Assembly (NCBI GenBank): GCA_030425825.1
Contig: JAUHZY010000001.1
Location: 372,001 to 436,000 of the forward strand
Length of the DNA stretch: 64,000 bases
Origin: Alphaproteobacteria bacterium
GTDB lineage: Bacteria > Pseudomonadota > Alphaproteobacteria > JAUHZY01
Reading direction: 5' to 3'
The notes below the pieces were generated by a model that worked only from the letters and a program-made list of their open reading frames with translations, searched no databases and had not been told where the DNA came from. The position numbers and the translations under genes were made by a program. Positions 41,784 through 50,057 of this stretch are shown in pieces; the stretch's first letter is position 1; the number at the start of each line of letters is the position of its first letter.

Positions 41784-44456
41784 TTACATCTCAAGGCTTA
41801 TGCCTACTTTGAATTGCGTGCTTGGCGCAACTGTCACCTGGTCTACTGAGAAGTTATTATATTGTGCTGCTTGAGCAGGGTTGTATGTATAACCTGTTGA
41901 CAGAGATGCTTCGAAGAAGGGCTTAATCACAGCTCCTTGTCGTGCGTGTTGATACCCACGTGAATCACCTCTCAGTGCTGGTCCAATATCATATCCAACA
42001 CGTCCAAAGGCTGTCATGTTGTTGCCAATACTTGTTTGCCCGAGGCCAAAAACGTCACCATCGCGTCGCATATTATATGTTGCGCCAACATTAATAGCTA
42101 AATGACCTTGATTATAAAATCCTGTTGCGCCAACAGTTTTAAGTCTTGTTTCATCCAGCATAAAAGAGTTGGTGCCACTATTGCCTGTAAATTCATAGTT
42201 TTCTAACCCTTTTCCTGTATTTACTGTTCCGCCGAAAGCGATACCTTTCTTAGGAATTGTTGAAACAACCCCTAACCCTAAAGTCCCTTGATTAGCACCA
42301 TAAAAGCCACTTGACATTGTAAACCCAAAAGCGGCTTGTGCAAAAATAGATGTTTTGTCTGAAAGGTGATAAGAGGGTGTTGTCAGAGCAACGTTTATCT
42401 GTGTTTCGCGCCTATTAGAAACATCGCTGCCAGGGGTGGTCTGATCAAAAGATTCCTGAGTATTGCTATCACCAATGGCTTCACCATTAGACATGTTGGC
42501 AAGAGATCTGTTGCTTGTCCCGACAGATAGATTTGCTTGAACAATGCTGACATCATCACTGTTAACGATTTTATCGAAAGGCTTTTTCTTTTTCTTCTTC
42601 TTTGGTTTTTTGTCCTCAGACTTTACAGGCTCGGTTTTTGTTTGTGCAACTTGCGCTATAAAGCCGGCATTGTTATTAGCATCTTCCTTTTCTTCTGTAG
42701 GAGGAACGTTATCTACAGGTGCTTCAGGTTTTTGCTCTACAGGTTCTGGCGTTTCAGCAGTTTGTTGGGCTTGAGCCTCTTTTTCTTGTTTCGCTTGGGC
42801 GGCAGCAACGGCTGCTTCAAGTTTTTTACTTTCACTTTCCAGCTGTGAGGTTGGAGCTACTTTTACTGTGCCAGGTTTAAGAGGAGCAGAAGATTCAGTT
42901 TGGATTTGCTGCGGTTGGATAGGGTCTAGTTTAATAGGATCTTTTTGTACAAGCGCTTCTTCAGCCACAGGGCTTTCAATAGCAGGCGTTGGTTCTGTGA
43001 TTTCTACTTGTGCAGCTTGCTCAGCAGCAGCTTCTGCTTTTGCAAGCGCTTCTTCTTTTAATGCAGCAGCTTCTGCTTTTGCAGCTTCACCATGTTCTTT
43101 TAGGGCAGCATCAAATCCTGCAATACCACCAGCTTGACCAGCAGGACGGCGTTTTTTTGTGATGCCAGGTTTTTTGTATGTTCTGTAATCATATGGGTCT
43201 AAAACATTACCATTACGGTCCAAGATATCTTCTGTTGGTCCGTTGATGAAGTCTTGCTTCATTGATGGAATGCGTTTGTTTTCCATAAATTGTGTTTGCC
43301 CTGCGCGTGCTGCCTTTTCTTCAAGCCTGTCACTGAAAAGAGCAGGGGCGCTACCATCAACTCTAGGAGACAGCTCAACGCTTGTCTGATAAATTTCCTT
43401 ATATTTTTGCGTGCGTTCTTGGACAACATCAAGGTAAGCCTGTGCTTCTGCTGTGTTGCCTGCCGCCGCAAGCTCTTTGGCATGCAAAAGATGCCCTTGC
43501 AAAACTTGTAGGTCATTTAGCTTATTATCTGCGCGGTGAAGCGACTGTTCTGTTTTCACACCAAATGCGAAGATATCTTTGGCAGGAATGTCTCTTTCAA
43601 ATTCAATTTGCTGCCCAACACTTGATAGGTCTTGTGCTTTTGGTGCGGGTACAACGCTGAAGCCGTCTTTCGTGTTCTTAACTTCGATTTGTAAGCGGTT
43701 TTGTATTTGTTTATCATTTCTTAGGGGCGCGTATTTAGGGTCTGTTTGCAGAACCGTTTGCATTTGCGGTGGCATACTTGCCAAATCATCAAGCTCGGCA
43801 AGTGGAACACCATTAACAGTGTAGCCAACTTCACCTGCTAAATCATGAAACAGGTCGCGCATGAGGTCGTTATATGCCGTGAGAGCAGCCTCATCACTTT
43901 GATCTGCAGGGTTTAAGTTTGCTTTTGCGTAATCAATTGATTGTTGTTTATAGTAGGCTGCCGCTTGTTCAAGGGGTGTGCCTGAATATGTGTGACTGCC
44001 AGCACTTTTTGCAGCTTGATATAGCTTTTCTTGCTCGGGCAGCGTGCTGCGCATGCCGTCAATATTTTGACTTAATGTATTAATGTCCTTTGAAAACCCT
44101 TCCAAAGCTTTGTCAAAAGAGGCAAGGTTGTGAACATTGATGGCTTTAACTGCTTGGTGAACTTGCGCTTCGCTGCGAAGGCCGCTGACTTGTGGATCCG
44201 AATTAATAATGACATCTGTTGGTTGAGAAAAAGATGTTTTTGATTCACCATTTTGTCCTAAATAAGAATGCTCTAATGTGCGGTGAAGACTGACCTGTTG
44301 ATTTAAATGGTTTATGTGTTCTTGTCGGACTTGTTCAAAGCGCGCTTGCGCTGCTTCGATGTCATTGTTCTGAAGATAGTATTGAAAAACAGGGTCTTTA
44401 ATATCTTTTCCAGCTTCTTTAAGCTGTTCTAACGGTGTTTTGTCGTTTCCTGCCAT
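41784..44456 (-). CDS. Giant protein A (890 aa): helical head, Ala/Glu-rich middle, beta-rich C-terminus
   Basis: The start MAGNDKTPLEQLKEAGKDIK has AAAGGAG 7 nt upstream. Helical, Gln/Asp-rich residues 1-430 are followed by an Ala/Glu-rich stretch (about 445-495, with ALKEHGEAAKAEAAALKEEA) and a Pro/Gln linker. A poly-Lys patch (KKPKKKKKKKPFDK, about 625-640) precedes about 240 residues of alternating beta-strand pattern (FAQAAFGFTMSSGFYGANQG, AFGRVGYDIGPALRG, FFEASLSTGYTYN) ending KVGISLEM. No signal peptide, TM helix or catalytic motif is seen. It is homologous to the 991-aa neighbour. A barrel-like end without an export signal is odd; function unknown. Confidence 0.65.
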   Translation of the reverse strand: MAGNDKTPLEQLKEAGKDIKDPVFQYYLQNNDIEAAQARFEQVRQEHINHLNQQVSLHRTLEHSYLGQNGESKTSFSQPTDVIINSDPQVSGLRSEAQVHQAVKAINVHNLASFDKALEGFSKDINTLSQNIDGMRSTLPEQEKLYQAAKSAGSHTYSGTPLEQAAAYYKQQSIDYAKANLNPADQSDEAALTAYNDLMRDLFHDLAGEVGYTVNGVPLAELDDLASMPPQMQTVLQTDPKYAPLRNDKQIQNRLQIEVKNTKDGFSVVPAPKAQDLSSVGQQIEFERDIPAKDIFAFGVKTEQSLHRADNKLNDLQVLQGHLLHAKELAAAGNTAEAQAYLDVVQERTQKYKEIYQTSVELSPRVDGSAPALFSDRLEEKAARAGQTQFMENKRIPSMKQDFINGPTEDILDRNGNVLDPYDYRTYKKPGITKKRRPAGQAGGIAGFDAALKEHGEAAKAEAAALKEEALAKAEAAAEQAAQVEITEPTPAIESPVAEEALVQKDPIKLDPIQPQQIQTESSAPLKPGTVKVAPTSQLESESKKLEAAVAAAQAKQEKEAQAQQTAETPEPVEQKPEAPVDNVPPTEEKEDANNNAGFIAQVAQTKTEPVKSEDKKPKKKKKKKPFDKIVNSDDVSIVQANLSVGTSNRSLANMSNGEAIGDSNTQESFDQTTPGSDVSNRRETQINVALTTPSYHLSDKTSIFAQAAFGFTMSSGFYGANQGTLGLGVVSTIPKKGIAFGGTVNTGKGLENYEFTGNSGTNSFMLDETRLKTVGATGFYNQGHLAINVGATYNMRRDGDVFGLGQTSIGNNMTAFGRVGYDIGPALRGDSRGYQHARQGAVIKPFFEASLSTGYTYNPAQAAQYNNFSVDQVTVAPSTQFKVGISLEM

Positions 44457-44489
44457 TTTTGGGCTCCTTTATTTTAAGGACTTTCTATC

Positions 44490-44498
44490 ATTGTATCA
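44490..44498 (-). promoter_or_regulatory. Extended -10 of giant protein A
   Basis: On the minus strand TGATACAAT (TG-A-TACAAT) lies about 34 bp upstream of the 44456 start. The 20-bp stretch just after it (AGTCCTTAAAATAAAGGAG) is also found upstream of giant B, so the whole regulatory leader is conserved between the two paralogs. Confidence 0.55.
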
Positions 44499-44545
44499 TA
44501 AAAATGGTAAAAATAGAAGAGGGGCACGCAATGGTCGTGTTCTAT

Positions 44546-47521
44546 CTAAATATGAATCATAACGCCAGCTTGAAGTGATATTCTGGATGAAACATCAACA
44601 GATGTGTTGTTGGGCATAGCTTCTTGGTTTTTGTTTATTTTATCGGCGAGGTAATCCTTGTATTCACTATCACTATTTTGGAATGTCGATGTATAACCAG
44701 AGCGGAGCTGTGCGCTGACAAAAGGTGAGACAGAGATGCCTTTTTGGTATGTTGCATTATAAGAAACACGTCCAAATGCTGTTATTGTATTTCCTGAATG
44801 TACTTTTTCTCCTGCTAAACTTCCGCCTTGAATATTGTAAGAAGCTTTCCCCATGAAAGCTAATCTGTTCATGCTGTGGGATCCCATGACGCCAATATCA
44901 AGAGATGTGTTTTTTAGTTCTAAGTTTTGTGCAGGCGAAAATTTTTCTGTTGTTGAACCAAGAAACCCACCAGCAGTAAAACTTTGTGTGCCATGGTTGA
45001 AAACTTGTGAAGCGCCAGCACCTACGTAATATGAGTGTGAAGAATAGATTGTATTATTGTTTGTATCGTGCGTATTTAGAATATGCCCTCCAACCATCCA
45101 TTGAGCGTACGCACCACTTGACAGCTTGGGCATGAAATCAAGCTGGAAAAGGGATGTTGTTCCACCTAGGTCTTTTGAGGCACTGTTCTCGCCAGAAGAA
45201 TATGAAGAAGATTGTTGGCTTGTGCCTGCTCCAAAATCAACGTTGATAATGTCTTGATCGTTTTTGTTGTCTTGTATGCGCTTACTTTTAAAGGTGCTGA
45301 CTTCCTGGATGTTTTCTGCAGCCTCCGATCTAATTTCGCTCATTTGTTTAATATCGTTCTGAATAGCACTCATGGCAGCGTTGCGCTCAGGGCTTGACGG
45401 TAGTTTTTGGATTTCTTTTCTTGCTTCTCTTTGCTCAGTGATTTTCTTATTAAGAGCTTCTTTAAGCTCTTTATGTTTTTCCACACCGGCTTGTTTTTGT
45501 AGTTGTTTTTCTAATCTTTTGAGATTTTTCTGTTCCACTTCTAGCTTTTTTTTGTGAAATCTAACGCGGTCAAGAGCATAAACCTTACTTTGCCCAGATT
45601 TCTTTTCGTATGACTTCTGAGAACGTTGAAGCATTTTTTGTTCTCTGGCGATTCTTTCTTTTTGTTGAATAACTTGAGGGTGATCAGAGAAGTCTTTTTT
45701 ATTTTTCGCGTTTTCTTTTTGATATACTTTAGCTTCCTCAGCCTCTTTTCTAAAAGTATCAGCGTAAAGCGTATAAATAATATCACCGTGCTGTTTTGCT
45801 TCACCGGAAGCGCCATTTTGTGGTGTTTCGTTTAGTGTCGGCACATTCCCAAAAAGAGCAGGTTTTGTTTGAGGTGTTTCAGTTTCTTGCTGTGATGCTT
45901 CTTGTATTTTGTTAAGGGCTTGCTCAATACGTTCTTTTTCTTCAGATTCTTTTTGCTTAAGGGTTTCAGCCTCAGTTTTTGCAGCTTCACCGTGCTCTTT
46001 AAGGGCAGCTTCAAAAGCTGCTACACCACCTTTTTGGTTTTCACCTCTGATTTTTGGACGACCATATCTATGTGCATTTTTTGACCCAGCATCTAAAGGA
46101 AGACCATCTTCACCCAGGACAATGTTACCATCCTGATCAACAATATCTTTTTTAGGGCCATCTAAGAATGCACCCAATCCACCGCTGGAGCGGTTTTCAG
46201 GATTCAGTTTTCCTGCAGCATATCTTGTTGCGGCGTCACGCTGTGCTCTTGGAGAATCGGCTGAATTATCAAATACCATATCAATAGACAAGTCATCAGA
46301 AACAGGAGAGGCTGCAAGATAGCCATTATTATATGTTTTATAATAAGACTTTTCGACATCAAGATAAGCTTGTGCTTCGGCTGTTTTACCTTCTATGGCA
46401 AGTTGCTGTGCTTTCAATAGGTGAGCTTGCAGGCGTTCCATATCATGCAGCTTTGCAGATCCACTTGCAATTCCTGCCTTTGTGCCATTTGCAAATGCAC
46501 TTGCATCATTAACTGGACACCAATAGCTGAAGTCGCGTGTCTCAGCGACACTGTTTGCATCTTGTTTTTTACCATCTGGTACAACTTCCATCAGTTGTCC
46601 TTCGTGGTTTATGACTTTCAGTCCAAAACGGTTTTGGAATTTCTTGTCATAAAGTAGTAGAGAGTATTCAGGGTTTGTCTGTAGTTCTGCTTGCATTGCG
46701 GCAGGCATTTTTGTGAGGTCGTCCAAATCTGCCAGTGGTGTGCCATCTATTGTGCCTCCAAACTCGCCAGCTAAACTTTGGAATTGGGCGCGTAATTCAT
46801 TATTGTATGCTTTGATCGCAGCAATATTTGAGGCTGATTCAGGAACGCCAAGCTCAGACTTTGCGTAAGCGATTGCAAAGTTATTATAGTACTCACCAGC
46901 TTGCTTCAAGGCTTCTGGGTCGCGTGCGCCTTCACGGAACCCGGATGATTTTGGCATTTCTGTATCTACGTAATAAGGGTTTCGATATTTACCTTCTTGC
47001 GCTTGTTCAACAGTGATTCCTGCACCTTGTTCTTTTGAAGACGTTGCTGTGATCGCTGCAGCAATAAAAGTATCATGTTCTGGCAGCGTATTACGCATCC
47101 CATCCAGGTTGTCACGCAGTGTTGCCATATCGCGTTCAAGGTTTTCAAGCACTCTGTTGAAAGAGGAAGGGTCATTCACATCAATTTTATCAAGCTCACG
47201 TTTATAGGTGTGGTCGCTGTCAATGCCGCTGATGCGTGCATCTGGGTTTACAAGAAAATAGTTTGGATCAGCAAGCCCTTGGTAAGATTGTGCTTCATAA
47301 TTTGGGAACGCTGCGTCGCGCCTTAAGTATGTGTTGGCATACACGACGTTGTTATTAACTTGTTGTTGTAAGAATTGGGGATATTCGATCTTGATTTCTT
47401 CAAGGCGGCTCGATGCTTCTTCAATTTGGTTGTGCTTTAAATAGTGTTGGAATAAAGGGTCTTTGATATCTTTTCCAGCTTCTTTAAGCTTTTCTAAAGG
47501 CGTTTTATCATTTTCTGCCAT
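44546..47521 (-). CDS. Giant protein B (991 aa), paralog of giant A
   Basis: The start MAENDKTPLEKLKEAGKDIK has AAAGGAG just upstream. It shares the giant A plan: KDP(L/V)FQ(H/Y)YL near the N-terminus, a region with KAQQLAIEGKTAEAQAYLDV, the AAFEAALKEHGEAAKTEAE block, then a long coiled coil (about residues 575-740, rich in Lys/Glu/Gln, for example RIAREQKMLQRSQKSYEKKS). The C-terminal ~250 residues look like beta-strands (YYVGAGASQVFNHGTQSFTA, NTITAFGRVSYNAT, PFVSAQLRSGYTSTF) ending LQAGVMIHI. The coiled coil is an insertion relative to giant A. No signal peptide. Function unknown. Confidence 0.65.
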   Translation of the reverse strand: MAENDKTPLEKLKEAGKDIKDPLFQHYLKHNQIEEASSRLEEIKIEYPQFLQQQVNNNVVYANTYLRRDAAFPNYEAQSYQGLADPNYFLVNPDARISGIDSDHTYKRELDKIDVNDPSSFNRVLENLERDMATLRDNLDGMRNTLPEHDTFIAAAITATSSKEQGAGITVEQAQEGKYRNPYYVDTEMPKSSGFREGARDPEALKQAGEYYNNFAIAYAKSELGVPESASNIAAIKAYNNELRAQFQSLAGEFGGTIDGTPLADLDDLTKMPAAMQAELQTNPEYSLLLYDKKFQNRFGLKVINHEGQLMEVVPDGKKQDANSVAETRDFSYWCPVNDASAFANGTKAGIASGSAKLHDMERLQAHLLKAQQLAIEGKTAEAQAYLDVEKSYYKTYNNGYLAASPVSDDLSIDMVFDNSADSPRAQRDAATRYAAGKLNPENRSSGGLGAFLDGPKKDIVDQDGNIVLGEDGLPLDAGSKNAHRYGRPKIRGENQKGGVAAFEAALKEHGEAAKTEAETLKQKESEEKERIEQALNKIQEASQQETETPQTKPALFGNVPTLNETPQNGASGEAKQHGDIIYTLYADTFRKEAEEAKVYQKENAKNKKDFSDHPQVIQQKERIAREQKMLQRSQKSYEKKSGQSKVYALDRVRFHKKKLEVEQKNLKRLEKQLQKQAGVEKHKELKEALNKKITEQREARKEIQKLPSSPERNAAMSAIQNDIKQMSEIRSEAAENIQEVSTFKSKRIQDNKNDQDIINVDFGAGTSQQSSSYSSGENSASKDLGGTTSLFQLDFMPKLSSGAYAQWMVGGHILNTHDTNNNTIYSSHSYYVGAGASQVFNHGTQSFTAGGFLGSTTEKFSPAQNLELKNTSLDIGVMGSHSMNRLAFMGKASYNIQGGSLAGEKVHSGNTITAFGRVSYNATYQKGISVSPFVSAQLRSGYTSTFQNSDSEYKDYLADKINKNQEAMPNNTSVDVSSRISLQAGVMIHI

Positions 47522-47551
47522 TTGGTCTCCTTTATTTTAAGGACTGACCTG

Positions 47552-47560
47552 ATTATAACA
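47552..47560 (-). promoter_or_regulatory. Extended -10 of giant protein B
   Basis: The minus strand reads TGTTATAAT (TG-T-TATAAT), a consensus extended -10, about 31 bp upstream of the 47521 start. The -35 region (TTCTTT) is weak, as is common for extended -10 promoters. Confidence 0.6.
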
Positions 47561-47592
47561 TAAAAATGGCTAGAAAAGAATGGGTAGGGGAA

Positions 47593-47615
47593 GCCCTGAG
47601 AGAATTTCTCAGGGC
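47593..47615 (-). terminator. Hairpin terminator of CBS protein 2
   Basis: GCCCTGAGA (47593-47601) pairs with TCTCAGGGC (47607-47615), with a G-T pair inside and a three-base loop. It lies 9 nt past the stop at 47624 on the minus strand. The downstream T content (TTCTTTTC) is moderate rather than a clean T-run. Confidence 0.55.
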
Positions 47616-47623
47616 GCGGTTAC

Positions 47624-48100
47624 TTATTTAGGGACAATAGTGTTGCTGTAAGCGTGGCCGAGGCCAAGAAAGAATTGCTTTGTTTCTTCTTGGTCTTTGC
47701 GTGCTTTATCAGCAGCTTCTTTCAATATAATAAGATCATGTGTGACACCAATAAAGTTGCCATTTTCATCTGTAACGGGAATATGACGCACATGTTTCTC
47801 ATCAATAAAGTCAACCATGTCAGATGCGTTTCCTTGCCCCTCATGAACAATAGGGTCGCGTGTCATGACATCATCGACGGTTGTTTTGTTATTGATAAGG
47901 CCATCATAGTAGTTATGAATAATATCATTTCGTGAAATGATACCAATCACCTCACCTTTCCTAATAACCGCAATTGCTAGCCTATTCTCGTTGAAGAACC
48001 ACGGAATGACTTGTTTGACAGGCGTTCCTGTGGGAACAGCAACATTATTTTGTAAGATTGAACAGTGTGTATCGTTGTGTGTTAAGTCTTTAAACATCAT
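47624..48100 (-). CDS. Two-CBS-domain protein 2 of the island
   Basis: A 158-aa protein with AGGAGG 7 nt before its ATG. Its first CBS motif is VKQVIPWFFNENRLAIAVIRKGEVIGIISRNDIIHNYYDG, and the second is VDDVMTRDPIVHEG..VRHIPVTDENGNFIGVTHDLIIL. The VMTRDPIV and GIISRNDI segments are diagnostic of CBS pairs. A C-terminal helix (EAADKARKDQEETKQFFLGLG) ends in a FFLG.. motif also present in CBS protein 3. The two downstream CBS genes are close paralogs (the TGTP...IPWFF, AIAV and FFLG elements are shared). It lies directly upstream of giant B on the same strand. Confidence 0.87.
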   Translation of the reverse strand: MMFKDLTHNDTHCSILQNNVAVPTGTPVKQVIPWFFNENRLAIAVIRKGEVIGIISRNDIIHNYYDGLINNKTTVDDVMTRDPIVHEGQGNASDMVDFIDEKHVRHIPVTDENGNFIGVTHDLIILKEAADKARKDQEETKQFFLGLGHAYSNTIVPK

Positions 48101-48142
48101 GATAAACCTCCTTGCCTATAAGAACTATAGGACTCCTTTTAT

Positions 48143-48151
48143 ATTATACCA
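48143..48151 (-). promoter_or_regulatory. Extended -10 of CBS protein 2
   Basis: The minus strand has TGGTATAAT (TG-G-TATAAT), about 43 bp upstream of ATG48100, matching the extended -10 form seen at giants A and B and at CBS protein 3. Confidence 0.55.
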
Positions 48152-48191
48152 CATTTCCTTTTAAGATACAAATTTGAGAGGGATCAGATTT

Positions 48192-48220
48192 AAAAGAAAA
48201 GGGCTTGCGTTTGCAAGCCC
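48192..48220 (-). terminator. Rho-independent terminator of CBS protein 3
   Basis: GGGCTTGC (48201-48208) and GCAAGCCC (48213-48220) form a perfect 8-bp stem with a 4-base loop. On the minus strand this is followed by TTTTCTTTTA, a typical intrinsic terminator 22 nt past the stop of the 48243-48704 gene. Confidence 0.85.
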
Positions 48221-48242
48221 TAACTCTTTGTTTTAATGTTGA

Positions 48243-48704
48243 TTAAAGGGGTTGGCAGCTATAGTCACCACCAAGAAAAAACCTTTTCATTTCATCGCCT
48301 TCACAGCGTAGCTTCTTTAAGGCAGCTTTGAGGACAATAGTGTCACTGGTGACGCCAACAAATTCATCTTGTTCGTTAAGAACAGGGACATGTCGAATCT
48401 CAGCTGCGTCCAAAAACTTTCTAATATTTCTTACGGTTCTTTTACCTTTAAAGACAGTGGGGTTTTTGGTCATAACCTGTTCGACTGTCATGCGTGGTGT
48501 CAGTATACCTGCATAATAATGTTTAATAATATCATTTCTGGTAATAATACCAGCAATGTTATCGCCGTCCATCACGGCAATTGCCATGCGGCCATCTTCA
48601 AAAAACCAAGGCACAATTTCTTCAACTGGCGTGCCTGTCGAAACAGCGACCTTTTTACGAATCAAAGGACATTTTACGCGTCTGTTGTTAAATTGCTTAA
48701 TCAT
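48243..48704 (-). CDS. Two-CBS-domain protein 3 of the island
   Basis: A 153-aa protein. ATG48704 is chosen for its AAAGGAAAG leader; the 48743 in-frame ATG lies in the promoter. CBS motifs: VEEIVPWFFEDGRMAIAVMDGDNIAGIITRNDIIKHYYAG, and VEQVMTKNPTVFKG..IRHVPVLNEQDEFVGVTSDTIVLKAAL. It is nearly collinear with CBS protein 2 (TGTPVE.IVPWFF, ITRNDIIKHYY and the terminal FFLGG), so the two are recent duplicates. Tandem CBS proteins of this size usually regulate another protein by adenosine-nucleotide binding; the partner here is unknown. Confidence 0.87.
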   Translation of the reverse strand: MIKQFNNRRVKCPLIRKKVAVSTGTPVEEIVPWFFEDGRMAIAVMDGDNIAGIITRNDIIKHYYAGILTPRMTVEQVMTKNPTVFKGKRTVRNIRKFLDAAEIRHVPVLNEQDEFVGVTSDTIVLKAALKKLRCEGDEMKRFFLGGDYSCQPL

Positions 48705-48741
48705 ATAAGTAACTTTCCTTTCTGTGGTTAACACTACATAC

Positions 48742-48750
48742 ATTATAACA
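48742..48750 (-). promoter_or_regulatory. Extended -10 of CBS protein 3
   Basis: The minus strand reads TGTTATAAT, identical to the giant B element, about 38 bp upstream of ATG48704. Confidence 0.6.
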
Positions 48751-48810
48751 CATGTTCACAAAAAAGTAAATTAATTCAATGGATTAATATTTTCTATTCG
48801 CTGGGACCCC

Positions 48811-49968
48811 TTACTGAGAGGGCTGCACAGTGAAATATTTTTCTAAGACTTTTTGGTAGATTTTACTCAAGTTCTCAAGGTCAGCAACCGGAACATGCTC
48901 ATCAATTTTATGTGCCGTTTCATTGCGTGGTCCCAGTTCAATAACGCCTTCAGAAACGTGGTTTTTGATAAAGCGTGCATCACTTGTGCCGCCACCTGTT
49001 GAAAGTTCGGCTTTCGTTGCGGTGACATCATGCACAGCATCTTGCAGAATTTGTGTCAGGCGACCCGGTTCTGTCAAAAATGCATCGCTGTCATTCGCAA
49101 ATCGAACATCAATGTTTTTTGTTACTTTATGGCACGTTTCGGTGATCCATGTACGCAAAGCTGCATTGGTTTGATGCGTATTCAGGCGTATATTCAAAAT
49201 CGCTTCGGCTTTTTCAGGGATTGTATTTGTTGTTTTATTATAAGCGTCAATCCCTGTGACTTCTAGATTGGAAGGCTGGAAATCACTTGTGCCGTCATCT
49301 AGATGTGTATTTTGCAAAACATGAAGTATTTCAACCAGCTTTGTCACAGGATTGTCAGCTTTGTGTGGATAGGCAGCATGGCCTTGTATACCATTAACTG
49401 TCAGAAAACAGTTTAGAGATCCACGTCGACCATGTTTGATAATATCACCGAGTGTCTCTTCAGATGTTGGTTCACCCACAACACAAAAATCAATTTTGTG
49501 ATCGTTTTCAGCCATCCAGTTCAGCACTTTGTCTGTGCCATTAATTGCTGCGGCTTCTTCATCCCCGGTGATCAAAAAGCTGATGCGCTGGTCAAAGTTG
49601 GGATTGTTTTTCAGGAATGTCTTTGTCGCAGTGATCATTGCTGCGATAGAGCTTTTCATGTCTACGGCACCACGCCCGTAAAGAATGCCGTCATGCACCT
49701 CTGCTGCGAAAGGAGGGTGTGTCCACGAGCTTTCATCACCAGGAGAGACAACATCAGTGTGTCCCGCAAAACAAAGGTTTTGGCCTTTGTCACCATAAAC
49801 AGCATATAGGTTATCGACGTCATATGTACCTTCTTCGGAAAAGGGTAGGCGATAACAGGTGAATCCAAGTGTTTCTAACTCTTTCTGAAGAATGTTGAGC
49901 GCACCTTGGTCAGTTTCACCAGAAATACTACGTTGACGGATAAGATTTTGAGCGAGTTCTAGAGACAT
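48811..49968 (-). CDS. dapE: Succinyl-diaminopimelate desuccinylase
   Basis: A 385-aa M20 metallopeptidase. ATG49968 (MSLELAQNLIRQRSIS) is preferred; the much longer frame upstream is antisense to the 50058 gene. Metal-site motifs: CFAGHTDVVSPGD (His and Asp), YGRGAVDMKSSIAAM, ITGDEEAAAINGTDKVL (catalytic Glu pair), VGEPTSEETLGD and GGGTSDARFI near the end. It makes L,L-diaminopimelate from its N-succinyl form in lysine and peptidoglycan synthesis. No dapD or dapC lies nearby. A related ArgE activity cannot be excluded but is less likely, given GGGTSDARF. Confidence 0.92.
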   Translation of the reverse strand: MSLELAQNLIRQRSISGETDQGALNILQKELETLGFTCYRLPFSEEGTYDVDNLYAVYGDKGQNLCFAGHTDVVSPGDESSWTHPPFAAEVHDGILYGRGAVDMKSSIAAMITATKTFLKNNPNFDQRISFLITGDEEAAAINGTDKVLNWMAENDHKIDFCVVGEPTSEETLGDIIKHGRRGSLNCFLTVNGIQGHAAYPHKADNPVTKLVEILHVLQNTHLDDGTSDFQPSNLEVTGIDAYNKTTNTIPEKAEAILNIRLNTHQTNAALRTWITETCHKVTKNIDVRFANDSDAFLTEPGRLTQILQDAVHDVTATKAELSTGGGTSDARFIKNHVSEGVIELGPRNETAHKIDEHVPVADLENLSKIYQKVLEKYFTVQPSQ

Positions 49969-49984
49969 TTTATTTCTTTTCTTG

Positions 49985-50013
49985 TTGTAGTGTTTCCCAT
50001 AAGGATATATAAT
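49985..50013 (+). promoter_or_regulatory. Promoter of the 594-aa gene
   Basis: TTGTAG (49985-49990), a 17-bp spacer and TATAAT (50008-50013) lie 45 bp upstream of ATG50058, divergent from dapE. The promoter overlaps the 5' end of the dapE leader. Confidence 0.6.
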
Positions 50014-50057
50014 CCCACATTGACGCATAATGATAAACAAAAACACAGGGAAGATAA

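Noticed and set aside
42537-43824. Several 70-100-residue open frames on the plus strand over the giant genes
   Set aside because: They are antisense shadows of giant A, with low-complexity Phe/Ser/Cys composition mirroring its repetitive codons and no ribosome sites.
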